Shown here in pieces: positions 1-24,300 of a stretch of DNA of 64,000 nt. Positions within the stretch are counted from its first letter, which is position 1, and every line of letters begins with the position of its first letter. A model generated the notes under the pieces. That model worked only from the letters and a program-made list of their open reading frames with translations, did not search any database and was not told the DNA's origin. The position numbers were made by a program, and so were the translations under genes. Origin of the DNA: Diadophis punctatus similis (taxonomy: Eukaryota > Chordata > Lepidosauria > Squamata > Dipsadidae); assembly GCA_023053685.1 (NCBI GenBank), contig JALIGW010000040.1, positions 1,572,781-1,636,780 of the forward strand, in the 5' to 3' direction.

Positions 1-1
1 A

Positions 2-334
2 AAGAGTAAAGATCAGAATTCCCATATGAAGAAAATTCACAAGAAAGAGAGAGGACATGGCTGCAACCCATCATCTGTAGCATGGCAGGCCATGCACAAT
101 GAAGGAAAAACCACAGTGCATTTCCAAACCAACCAGACTTGGAATCCAGCTTTATCCCACTCACTTTTCATGCCTCAAACCAACCAAAACTATGCTGGAG
201 CAAAATTCAGTGAGCCGCCATCCCCAAGTGTTCTTCCTAAACCACCAAGCCACTGGGTAACTGTTTCATTTAACCCTGCTGATAAAGAAATCATGACTTT
301 TCAACTTAAGACCTTACTGAAAGTACAGGCTTAA
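2..334 (+). CDS. PNRC2: PNRC2, proline-rich nuclear receptor coactivator 2 (3' part, start outside window)
   Basis: The open frame runs from the left edge (codons from base 2) to the stop ending at 334 and gives about 110 residues, most of a roughly 140-residue family. A KKERGHG-like basic stretch is followed by the hallmark proline-rich SH3-binding segment [16 protein letters not shown] and a C-terminal [11 protein letters not shown] containing an LKTLL nuclear-receptor-box-like motif. In mammals PNRC2 bridges UPF1 and the decapping factor DCP1A in nonsense-mediated and glucocorticoid-mediated mRNA decay and also acts as a nuclear-receptor coactivator. The first in-frame ATG at 26 is probably internal, because the upstream in-frame residues KSKDQNSH also match the family. 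The gene is convergent with SRSF10, the arrangement I recall in mammals. The N-terminal ~30 residues are missing only because of the window edge. Confidence 0.95.
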   Translation, partial: KSKDQNSHMKKIHKKERGHGCNPSSVAWQAMHNEGKTTVHFQTNQTWNPALSHSLFMPQTNQNYAGAKFSEPPSPSVLPKPPSHWVTVSFNPADKEIMTFQLKTLLKVQA

Positions 335-1850
335 GTTCCATAGAAAATGACACTTCATAGTTTCAGTTTGAATCCATTTTGGAGTCCAGAATTCAAACAA
401 AAGCACAACATGCAGAACTAAGTCACCATGTTGGAAAGTAGTTGAATCGTGTATGATGGTGAAAAGTCACTCCTTGGAAGTACTTTTAATTAAATAGTTC
501 ACTTTTGGGTGTTACTGTGCACTGTATCAATTTTTATGTGCTGCAGATGCATCGTTAAAATAATTTGATAGCCTAGCCCTAGACCAAATCTGTCATTGTT
601 CTCTATACAAATTGATAGTTTTCATTCTCAGAAAAGTGTGCTTGACAGTATGTCTTTTGGGATGCAGTAATATAAGCCAAACAAATTTCTAACCACTGGC
701 AATGTAATTGCAAAATATGATTATTTCCTATACTGTGAAATTCTGTAAGTATTCAAAATGAGATGTTTTTGAGCTCTTACCCAAAATTGTTGTAAAAATC
801 AACTTAATTTCTTCAAGTAACTCATTTTTCTATCACTGAACTGATAGGTTGGGCAAGCAAATATCCATTCAAAGGCTTGGGACTTGAAATCCAAAATTTG
901 GATTTGAAATGCCAATCTATATAAACCCTTGTTTAATTGCATGCCAATTATTTTCATTATTAATCTATAATTCTTATACAATCCTTACAATGCATTGAAA
1001 ATTGATACCCAAAAATGTGCCAACTTGAATGTTTGTAATGACTGGTACTGCCAAAAGCTTTTAGTATCTTTTTTTCTTCAGTGAATTTCATCTTTTTTTG
1101 ATACGCATTCTGTATGTTTTGCATCATTTCCTGAAACTGAACTACTAAGGCCAGTGTATAATAGGGTAATCTATTATGTGAACTTGTTTAAAGAATTTGA
1201 CAATTGTAAAAACATCTTTTACGGAGGGAAGGAAGAGCCATGTAAATAAATGTAAAACTTGTAGCATATGTAAATTTATTGTGGGCTTTCCTGCCAAAAA
1301 AAGAACTATTTTAGTACAAAACTGCTGAATGTAAACAAGTCCATGTTAAATACATGGCATGATTTTTATAAAAAAAATGCTAAAAAAACCCTTTAAAAGC
1401 ACATACCTATGCCATTGCACTTGAGTATCAGTGAAAGAATGTGCTCAGCCTGCGTCTGCTTAGATAAGAATTTGGATTTAACTTGGTAGAAAGTACAATT
1501 TTTAAAGTTAAAAATGTCTTTGAAGTTAAGGGCGCAGTCGTTTGTTTAATGAAGAGAAAAAAAATCTTAATTCAGTAAATGTTTATGCACTCTTTAGATT
1601 TCAGTCCTAATATACTTTGTTGAAAACTCCTTCATCCAAGTGTGTTTGGGACTGGCTTGTAAGGTTGCATTTCAGTGAAACCTCAATTCCTGCATATTAG
1701 AACTGTTGTGAACTCTGATGGTTGCTTTCATTTTGGATGTATAAAGTACTTTTAGCAGAGAAACAAAGTATTAGAAGTTCCAGTGTCCAAAATGCCAAAA
1801 CCCCATTTTGCATTTGTCAAGATATATAATAAAATGTTTTTACAAGTGTT
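335..1850 (+). other. PNRC2: PNRC2 3' untranslated region
   Basis: This is AT-rich, non-coding sequence directly after the PNRC2 stop with no repeat signature. Candidate poly(A) signals AATAAA lie at 1245-1250, 1828-1833 and 2401-2406. The 1828 site gives a UTR of about 1.5 kb; the 2401 site would make it about 2.1 kb. Which one is used cannot be told from sequence. Confidence 0.6.
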
Positions 1851-3900
1851 TGTTTTTAAACTATGTATTATATTGTAGCACTTTTCTTAGCTGTTTTATA
1901 TGCTGTCATTTGTTAAAAAGTATTTCATTATATACCATTATAATTATTATTTTTTGACTTGTGTCTGAACTCTTCTTAGAAGCAGCAACTTTAGAATTTG
2001 GTAGAATTTCAGATGTGTTAGGCACCATGTATCTTGGTGAAAATAGATTATGTAAATAGATTATGTAAACTAAAACATTATACATAGCAAAATGTATAAT
2101 GTTGCTAAATTTCCAACAATGGTAATGAAACATTTAGTTGCCATGAAATATTTTTTTTAATTGTGAGGGGTATTTGGCTGTACATTGTTGCACATTTTAG
2201 CTACATATATATTCAAAATGTTTTAGCAACCATCGGAACATTTAAAATATTTCCAAATAAGAGATTGGACAACTTTCTCAAAATATTACCTTATGTCCCA
2301 AATGTATCCCAGACATTTGAAAAACTTTGTATCCCAGATATAATTTTGATACTAAATTCTATGCTTGATATACTTAGATATGAATTTGAAACAAATTTTA
2401 AATAAACATCCTTAACCTTTTCTCCCCAACAGTGTGTTGACTTGCTACTTTATTTATAATATTATTCTTTTCAAACAAAAAAAGCATATATAGTAACCAT
2501 TAAGGGGCATCTTGCCCATAGATCTAAAAGACATGAGGTTGAAGAGAAAAAAGCAAGCATGTGCATGAATTCCATTTTAATATGAACAGCTGCAGATAGT
2601 TGGTAAGTAACCCAATGGTTTTCTTTCAATACAAATCTTTAGATCAGAGGTCTTCAACCTTGGCAACTTTATGACTTGTGGACTTCAGCTCCCAGAATTC
2701 TCCAGCCAGGATAAGCTGGCTGGAGAATTCTGGGAGTTGAAATCCACAAGTCTTAAAGTTGCCAAGTTTGGGGACCACTGCTTTAGATGGAATAATTTTA
2801 ATATTGAGCTGTGAATCATGTTAAAAATAAAAAGTACAGGTGTGCAGTTGGGCATAAGGCGGTTATGGTTAGCCCTATCTAATGGCTATGGGAGCAAATT
2901 CAATTTGTTCTTTGTATATTACTGGATTACAGTACACTGGATATGCTGAACCAAATAAGAGCTGTGCTGTTTAAAGGTATCTATTTTAATTTGATTGGAT
3001 GTATGAATTTTAATTCTGCTTTAAATTGATTACAGTATGAAATATATCTGCTGCATAAGAATGACTCATACAAAAAAATGGTGAGCCACCAAGTCATTTT
3101 TTAAGTTAGAAAAATAGGCATTAGTTGGCTATATTGTGTCCTAACTAAATTGAATGAGATGATTTAAAAAAAATTAAAATGTTCATAAACAATTTTAGTT
3201 GTTTTGCAGCCCAGGTATCTTGTACAAGCATCACCAATAGTTCAACATTCAAAGCCGTATGGACTTGTTCTGGATGTCAAAAATTTGACATGGTTATTAA
3301 GAGCATAGTATATTTTCAACATCTTCCTGATTGAGGGAAACTTCCATCGGTCTATTATTTCATTTCACTTATGGATGAAATTTAATTTTTTTGTGAAAAG
3401 CCAAATTTAGTAAAAAATAGTGCACAATAAATTAGTGTAAGTTCTCACCTTTTTATTATTGTATTATTCTGGGGTTCTGAGGTGTTTTTTCTCTCTTAAG
3501 TTCACCACTCAGAATCACAACTGGCAAGATGAGTTACACAAACCAATAAAATATTTATATAACTGCTTCAGGACTCAATCTCGGAGGCAGAATTTGTTCT
3601 GGCATAACAAAATATTTTAGACTTTTCTTTCTCATTGGCTAATAAAGGTCTTAAATAATTACTGCTCCTGCATTGAACAAGCAGCATTGGTTTTCTCCTT
3701 TAAGTATGAACATATCCACCCTCAAACAATACTAGTTAAAACTACAGTAGATAATTTCTGTGTTTCTTCTTCCTTTTTTAAAATTAGTTTGTATGCTAGA
3801 TTTACAGCAAGCAAAATATAAACGGGTCCTCCTAATCAAAACAGTGATGTCTTAAAGTAGTACCTGGTATTTAAAAAAAACATATAAAAATACCTTTTTT
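1851..3900. other. Intergenic space between convergent PNRC2 and SRSF10
   Basis: AT-rich sequence without a supported ORF. It holds one palindromic hAT MITE (2645-2780) and possible distal ends of the two 3' UTRs. I see nothing else. Confidence 0.5.
2645..2780. mobile_element. Palindromic hAT-type MITE, 8-bp TSD
   Basis: A 136-bp element that is nearly one inverted repeat: the left arm has GACTTCAGCTCCCAGAATTC and the right arm is its complement. It starts CAGAGGTC and ends GGACCACTG. It is flanked on both sides by the perfect 8-bp duplication CTTTAGAT (2637-2644 and 2781-2788), the hAT hallmark. Related copies lie at 13993, 18301, 24710, 41342 and 58005. Confidence 0.88.
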
Positions 3901-3930
3901 GGAAGCCTCTATAAGAAAGAAAATATAAAG

Positions 3931-5248
3931 TTTATTTCCACAAGTTTCTTCTGACCAGAGCTGCACAGTAACACAATTTTACACTTTGTTTTAAACTACA
4001 TTAGGAAGAACTCTTAAAAAAGCAATAAATGATTGCATAGCAGGACATTAACTTTTAGTAATAAACAAAAATTAGGCTATCAAATATACAGATTCTAGAA
4101 TCACTCCTTCAGCTTACTGAACAGTCAGCATTTTAAAAGACGTCTTTACTCCTGAGCAGCCTACTGTTTATGAATAGCTACAGCATAAATCTGAAACTAG
4201 CGCTTTACAGAAACAAGAGTTCCATTGATATTAAATTTTCCTGTTAAACAGAAGTAGAGGGCCTTTAAGTTTGATGCTGACTTTCATTTTTCCAACAGAA
4301 AAGCTATGTTCTTAATACAATATTATGGTCTTCCAGAGAATACTTTTGAGATTATACCAGGGCAACTTTCCATAGTCTAAATATTACAAAAAAGCAAAAA
4401 TAACATATATTGAATAACTAACCTTCCTGATCTGAAGAGAAAGTTAGATTGATGTATAAACTCAAAACTGTCACTTCTATTTAGAAATACTGCTAACGAA
4501 ACCATGGTGCACTAAATAGGTAAGCCAACTACTTATAAAAACTTTCGTGTTGAGGTTTAGTTTATACATCGTGCAATCTGAATGTTTATTTTAATTTAAT
4601 ACATCAAAATGCCATATGGAATTTGCTCACTAAACCTCAAAGCCTGCCACATTGCATACAAATATTTACCTAACAATTTAATGGAGTATTTTATTTTTGG
4701 AGGTTAACGTATTGGAAAAAGGACCTGGATCTTGACAAATCCACAGATCATTTTGAGTAATTTCTGATTTTTCTAATTTATTCTCAAGACCATTGGTTCA
4801 GAAGTTATCGGTATTTCAGTGTCTTTCAGATGCCCAAGGAACCAACCATTTTGGCACAAGTGTCCACGACAAGCAAGCCTTTACAACCCTTTTTGAGTCT
4901 TGACATTTTTTAGCTCAGTCACTACAGCAAAACTGCTCAATCTGCTGGCTGTACAGCAGAAATTAAGCAATAGTGTAAACCGTGATGATCAAGATACCAT
5001 TGATATTTGAAGCATAAGACCATACTTTTTTTTTTACAAAAATATACATAGAAACACAAGAATCTTAGTAGCTGCCCAAGACATTTAACAAAGTGGACTC
5101 TATTGTGTAAGATCATCTGTATTGTATTTTTAATAGTAATAATTGCCTGCTCCAGGGATAACTAACAAAATTATTTTAAAGCAATGTTGCAACATCATAA
5201 CTCAATTGTTTATCTAGATGATACATGCCTAAAAACAAAGTACACTGT
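3931..5248 (-). other. SRSF10: SRSF10 3' untranslated region (approximate)
   Basis: Repeat-free AT-rich sequence downstream of the SRSF10 stop on the minus strand. TTTATT at 3931-3936 reads AATAAA on the minus strand and is a plausible distal poly(A) signal, giving a UTR of about 1.3 kb. Other TTTATT hexamers (for example near 4588 and 4690) could be alternative sites. The boundary is inferred. Confidence 0.5.
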
Positions 5249-17694
<12,446 letters not shown>

Positions 17695-17829
17695 GGTTCT
17701 TCCGGGGGAAGGGAAGCGGCCCGCAGGGCGAGAGACGAAAGGCGAAGCCAAGAAGAGTTGAAACGAACCCGACGCTGAGGAGAAAGAGACACACAGAGAA
17801 CGACTCGGGGCAACCGCCTTGTGGCGAAC

Positions 17830-17839
17830 TCTCGCGAGA
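17830..17839. promoter_or_regulatory. TCTCGCGAGA palindromic promoter box
   Basis: A perfect 10-bp palindrome TCTCGCGAGA about 136 bases upstream of the SRSF10 start codon, within the CpG island. This box is a known methylation-sensitive core-promoter element of vertebrate housekeeping genes, bound by BANP. Confidence 0.7.
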
Positions 17840-18300
17840 GTCGGGCCGCGCGCGCACCAACGGCGGGCGGGATGGAGTCTCGCGCACTCTCACCCGTCGA
17901 GCGAGATGGCGCGCAACCGTTGTAACGGACGCAGGTCTCGCGTTATTTGCCGAGCGCGTAGGGTTGGGCGCGCCTGCGCGGTCGATTCGGGATTTGCTTT
18001 GCCGCCTTTGGTGCGCGGGCGAAGCTGTGGTCGGATGAGACTTGGGATAACTTTATTGTCACTTTGAATGCACACCAATCGGCCTACATTAAAATGAAAT
18101 TTCGTTGCATACTGCTCTCCAAGGGTCACCACCTCCAATATGCACTACATAAACATGACAAATAAATAAACAGTGATTCTTTGGGGTGTGGGGGGGAATG
18201 CAGAAAGAAGAAAATTTAAAATTTAAAATCGTGTCTGGGGGAACATCCTTGGTCATTTGGTTTGTTAGGCTGCGTTTTGTAAAAACGTTCGCTTTTAAGA

Positions 18301-18433
18301 CGGGTCCCCAAACTTGGCAACTTTAAGACTTGTGGACTTCAACTCCCAGAGTTCCTCAGCCAGCTTTGCTGGCTGGAGAATTCTGGGAATTGAAGTCCAC
18401 GAGTCTTACAGTTGCCAAGTTTGAAGACCTCTG
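18301..18433. mobile_element. Palindromic hAT-type MITE
   Basis: The same palindrome family as 2645-2780: GGACTTCAACTCCCAGAG on the left and GAATTCTGGGAATTGAAGTC on the right around a CAGCCAGCTTTGCTGGCTGG core. Flanking duplication is imperfect. Confidence 0.7.
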
Positions 18434-18699
18434 ATTAAGAGGTGGTAATGCTGCCTGGGATTTTAGGCTTCGTTATTAGCATTTTAAAAGAGGATATTAG
18501 CACTTTTAATCTGGTAGGTATAGGTCTCTTTTTTTTAACGTCAGGAAAACACGTTGTTTGCTCTTGGCCATGATAATTTCTTTTGGTACACCAGAACTTG
18601 TCATTAAAGCTCTAAATAGTAACATATTCTGAAAATTCTTGAATATGCTTGCAAGCTTTAAGAAAGATACCAAACCAGCTGGGAAAGAATAATGTAACC

Positions 18700-19460
18700 G
18701 ATAAACCTCAAAACGACGCTATAGAGCACTGCACACCAGGACAACTAGACACAAGAACAGTTTTTTCCCGAACGCCATCACTCTGCTAAACAATTCCCTC
18801 ATCACTGTCAAACTATTCACTAAGGCTGCATTACTATTAGTATTAGTTTTTCTCATCGTTCCTCTCACCCATCTCCTTCCCAGTGGTGGGTTGCCGTCTT
18901 ACTGATGCTGGTGCGCTGCGCGCGCATCTCCAAGTTTCGGGGGGGGGGGCGCTCGCTACACACGTGCCCCCCTCGCGCGATTTTGCTTCTGCGCATGCGT
19001 GGAAGCAAAATCAAGCCAAAATCTTGCAAGGGGACGCGCGTGCGCGCACAAGATTTTGGCGCAATTTTGTTTCCAGGCATGTGCAGAAGCAAAATCGGCC
19101 AAAATAACCAAAAAAAATGGCGACACGCGTGGTGGACTGGCAGAGAGGGCTCCGGAGCGGTTGTGCGCAAATTGCACAATTAGCCGCTCCCTACCGGAGC
19201 TGTGCACTGGGCAGCTCCGGCAGGAACCCACCTCTGCTCCTCCCACTTATGACTGTACGGTATGACTGTAACTTGTTGCTTGTATCCTTATGATTTATAT
19301 TAATATTGATTGTTTACTGATTGCTTATTTGTACCCTATGACAATCATTAAGTGTTGTACCTCATGATTCTTGACAAATGTATCTTTTCTTTTATGTACA
19401 CTGAGAGCATATGCACCAAAGACAAATTCCTTGTGTGTCCAATCACACTTGGCCAATAAA
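18700..19460 (+). mobile_element. Snake L3/CR1-like LINE 3' end, interrupted by a hAT element
   Basis: The segment GCACTGCACACCAGGACAAC through GCATATGCACCAAAGACAAA and CACTTGGCCAATAAATAATT matches 28322-28705 and the inverse of 34061-34125. It is a LINE 3' terminus that leads directly into an (ATTCT)n array. It is split by the hAT element at 18881-19236. Confidence 0.72.
18881..19236. mobile_element. hAT-type non-autonomous element (CAGTGGTGGGTT family)
   Basis: Starts CAGTGGTGGGTTGCC and ends GGAACCCACCTCTG, flanked by CTCCTTCC and CTCCTCCC (7 of 8 identical). The interior is CpG-rich with GCGCATGCG-type repeats shared by other family members. Confidence 0.82.
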
Positions 19461-19531
19461 TAATTCTATTCTATTCTATTCTATTCTATTCTATTCTATT
19501 CTATTCTATTCTATTCTATTCTATTCTATTT
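19461..19531. repeat. (ATTCT)n microsatellite at LINE 3' end
   Basis: About fourteen perfect ATTCT units directly follow the LINE tail AATAAATA. Confidence 0.95.
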
Positions 19532-20973
19532 GCCACTTGTGGAATGTTATTTAGAACTGTTGGAAGAAATGCCTTTCTGGATTCAGTTCCAAGTGGGGAA
19601 AAAGACACTGGATTCATGGAAGTTGTTTGGAAAGGTTTAATGGTGGACAGGAGCACATGGCTTGAGTTCCTGAACAGAAAAGGCCTGAGATGCTGGGAGT
19701 GCCTGGGTTTTATGCCCTCTGTTGGGCATTGTCTTTGAGCTTGTATTCTGACTGGTTGTCAGACTCCCATGGGGCCATGCAGGGGCAACTCTGTAAGCTG
19801 TGTTTTTGAGTTCAAGTTTGGCTGAGCCTTGTTGGGTGGTGGTGTAATGAAAGGGCTTTGGGCAATTCTTAATATGGCTCTGTCTGAAGGAGGTAGATCT
19901 GTGTTATGTAGAATAGACTGGCCCAGGCTATTAACAAAGGTGGGGGGGCCTGAGTTTCTGCTTCTGTGAGTTTCTACTTCTGTTTTAGGGGAAATATTCT
20001 GCCTTTTTAGTATATCCTAAAATATTTCATTCCTCTAGGAGGGGTGGGTCGGTGCCAGGGGCGAGTTGCTCACTTACCCACTGGTCTAGGATTTAACAAT
20101 AATAAATGTATATAACACTCAACATTTCACATCTCCACTTCTAATTGCAAGAAAATCCATTTAAAAGGCCTGAGAAGGTCCCAATATTTCAATGTAACTA
20201 AAATAAAGAAAACCCAAGTTTAACATGACCAAGAGATACCATTTCTTCTTTATAAAAAGCAAGCTCCAATGCACCAAAGTTTTTCCTGTGTCAGAATCCC
20301 ATAAAGTTGACTCTGCCATTCAATGAGAAGGATTTTTTTGGGGTTTGAAGTATCAACATTGCTTTACAACACATATCCTGGCGCCAGGAATCTGGAAATC
20401 TCTTCATCTTGGGACATGTTTTATGAGGGGCCATGTGGTGATGTTATTCGAATAGAGACCGGAAGAGGCTTTGGGAACGAGAGAAGATTATGTTTCCACG
20501 CAGTTGGGTTTCACATGTGTGTATTGGCCAGGGTTTACACTCTGGTTAATGGGGAGGGGTTTCTAAGCTTAAGTGTGTTGGCTTTGCCTAAGGGTATTCA
20601 GATCTTGCTTTGAATGACTTGTATTCACATCTACTTGAATAAATAATCCTTTTGATCTATTCAGCTCTGAAGTTCGTATCTTTCCAAGTTAGACGGAGAG
20701 ACAAGCCTTACATCCTGTTTTAAATACAATTCCAAAAAACCCCCCACTCCTAACTCTATATGGTTTATAGCTGAGAGTGTCAAATGCTTCTTTATGTAGG
20801 AGCTTTATATATACTGTATATATACTCGGCCACAGAAAGAAGAGATGTGAAATTATTCAGATTGTGATTGAGATAAATCATTTATTGGTTAATGGCAAAT
20901 AAGCTTCTTAGTTCACAGATAAGTATTTAAGTGCTGTTCTAAATGACATTGTGAACTCCTTTGCAGATATTTC
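19532..20973. other. Intergenic sequence between SRSF10 and the ISG12-like gene
   Basis: No supported gene. Short frames at 19544-19738 and 20323-20613 resemble no family. This should include the ISG12-like 3' UTR just left of 20974, but no clear minus-strand poly(A) signal was settled. Confidence 0.4.
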
Positions 20974-21318
20974 TTACACCAGGGCCCCCAGTGCTGCAGC
21001 AGTGGCTGCTATCCCAGCTTTGGTAGTGAGAGCAAGGCCTGTCGCCCCTAGGGTGAAAAACAAAAATAGGTAATAGATTAGGAAGATGAAAAACAACTTA
21101 TCAAATGTTCTACAAGTGTCTGAAAACAATAATGTGATAGCTTGGAAACTTAAAAGTCAGATCTAATGCAAATTGAGTTAGGGAAAATAAACTACGCATA
21201 TATATATATAGAAGTACTGCAAATGTAAATAGTACAATTACATTTTGTAATGTCTGCTTAAGTACTCAGGTAACTGCACCCTGGAAGTTCTTGGTTCCTA
21301 TAGATTTTGTGGTTCAGA

Positions 21319-21359
<41 letters not shown>

Positions 21360-24300
21360 CACGCTCATTAAGTGCTTTATTTTCAAGGCGTTCTGAGACT
21401 TCACATTCAGCAGGATAAAAACAGCTAAACTCAGCATCACTTAATTATTGTTATGTATTTTTTCAAAGGTTTGGCACTGATATCTTGGTTTTGGATAGCT
21501 GATTGATTATCATTCAATCTTGTGCCGTGTAAACTTCATTCACTTGCACCCTTTTGTTCAGAACACATTTTAAAATGCAAAAGATTTTATATTCATCTGT
21601 TAAAATACAGTCATATGTGGACATATGGTCTATTCATCCTTGGGCACTGTCGATGCAGTATATGTTATATTTAACCCAAAAGCTACTTTGCACTTGGTGA
21701 TTTGACCTGTATATTCCCTGTTCCAATATAACTTCAAGAATGCATGTCCTATAATTGTTTGGAGTACTAGTAGTACTATATACTACTTGGGGGATTAAAT
21801 GAGTAGCTGGGCAAAGAGAAATGTTTGGTGTTTCCAGGGTGGGGCCTCTGAGTAACTTCTTTTTTTTTTGTCCTCCCATCTACCTTCAAATGCTCATTTG
21901 ATTAGGTAGAAACTGCTACTTGTTTTTCTTTCAGGAAAAAAATGGAAAAAGTAAATGCAGGCAGATCTTTAAATATTGGATGGACAGAAACAATCCAATT
22001 AGGCTTAGGAGAAAACAAGGGAGAGGTTTCTCATAGAACCAGTTTAATATTTTCTGCATGGATGTCCATCTGGCCTCAAGAAGCTAATTAGGTTTATCTA
22101 ATTAGGTATCTAATTTAAAGTCAGATACACAAAAAACCGTGCTGAGCTTCCATTTCAGTGGTGGGTTCCTACCGGTGTGGCCCACTCTACCGCACCGGTG
22201 GCAGCAGGCTGGTGACATCATCGAGAGGCGACTGACCCGGTGCGGTCGGTTGCCGGTGCCTAGGAGCCGCCACCTTTTTTGCGATTTTTTTCGGCGTTTT
22301 TTTGCTTTTGCGCATGCGCGGAAGCAAAATCTCACTGAAATATCGCAAGGGGACGTGCGCGCACGTGAGATTTCAGCAAGATTTTGCTTCCGCACATGCG
22401 CGGAAGCAAAAAATCACCGAAAGCGCGTACGTGCGCATCCCCTCACAAGATTTTGGCGCAATTTTGCTTTTGCACATGCGGGGAAGCAAAACCGCATGAG
22501 GGGGAGCGCGTGCATAGCAAGCGCACGCACAAAACATGGTGATGCGCGCGTAGCGCACCGGTAGCAAGGTAAGTGAGCAACCCGCCCCTGTTCCATTTGT
22601 ACTATCGTGGCCACCATCTTGATCTTTTAGACTACACCCTTCTAAAACCCCTGGAAGTAGTTGATTTTTGAAAGGGATGTGTCTTGTGAGGAATCACAAA
22701 CACAATGCCAACCTATCTCTCATTGTGTCCTTTCAGTAAGAACATCTATTCTTCCAAAGAAAAAGAGAATCCTGCTACAGTACCAGATTTGGACAAAAAC
22801 CACTAGATGGCAGCGAAGAGTTAATAGAAACAGAAAACTGGGCAGGAAAAGACCCAGTGGTCCATGGAGCCTGCACTTTAAGTTTTCTTTTCTTTTTAAT
22901 TAATTAATGTATTATTTTTTAATGATTTTACATTTTATTTATTTTTGTTTTATTTTTAATTTTTGTCAGATGATGGATGTATACCCCAAAATAAGACATC
23001 CCCTGATAATAAGCCCAATCGGGCTTTTGAGTGCATGGCAATATGGCCAAGCGCTTATTTCAGGGTTCAAAAAAATATAAGACAGGGTGTTATTTTCGGG
23101 GAAACACAGTATTTTTCCCAAGCATGTTTAAACTCAGTTAACTATCTTTTATATCTAGGTGCTGCCCTCTAGGGTTCCGAGTCTCAATTTTTCCCTTGGC
23201 CAAAACACCTCAAATGATTTCTGATTTGTTTTGGCTGTAGCGTAGAACATCTGGCTTTGTTTCTGTCCAATTGTGGCTGGCATGGAGCAGGTTAACAGAA
23301 CTCCCACTGCTCAGTCTTTGGTTCTGAGTTCCAATAGAACACTTTCTTTATTTTGCACATACCTTTATTTTATTTTATTTTATTTTATTTTATTTTATTT
23401 TATTTTATTTTATTTTATTTTATTTTATTATTTTATTTTATTTTATTTTATTATTTTATTTTATTTTATTTTATTTTATTTTATTATTTTATTATTTTAT
23501 TTTATTTTATTTTATTTTATTTTATTTTATTTTATTTTATTTTATTTTATTTTATTTTATTTTATTATTTTATTTTATTTTATTTATTTATTTATTTTGT
23601 CAAGTGCATATATGATTACAGAAAAAGTATAAACATGATTGTGAATATATAAAATTTATAAACATGGTTATGAGTACATGAGATGGTTACGAATACATGG
23701 GGACATTAGGACAAGGACGGTAAGCACGCTGGTGCGCTTATGCATGCACCATTAATTAATCTATATAGTCTCCCTTTATTTTCATTTATCAGCAAAAAAT
23801 GTTACACACACACATATATAATTAATATAAAATAATTATTAATATATAAAATTAATTAATATATATATTGGCAAAGGTCTGATCTACTAAAATGATTGGC
23901 TAGAAACCTAAGCTTTCTTGTTCTTGAGCCATTTAAAGTGCCAGTAGGGTATAACAGTTAATGTTCTGAGACAGAAATTGGGAACCCTGAGTTCTAATCC
24001 TGATTTAAATCTTTGGGCCAGTCTCTCTCTTAGCCCTAGGAAAAATGCAGCCATGGCAAATCACTTCAAAATTTTTTATTTCATATTGCATTTTTTAAAC
24101 TGGCCTTTTTCCTCACAGAGGGCCACTGGCCAGTGTACAGTAAAATATTAAAATATAAAAACAACACATAAAAGTTAAAAATTTAAGAGAGGCAACTTAA
24201 AACACTATTAAAAATAATTAAAAGATGAACGGGGGGCCTCTCGGGGTGCCAATCAGCCCCCTGGTTGCATACTCCTCTCGGCTCTCCACACAAGAGCAAA

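Noticed and set aside
23273..23652. Frames rich in FILFY on the plus strand
   Set aside because: Product of the (TTTTA)n array.
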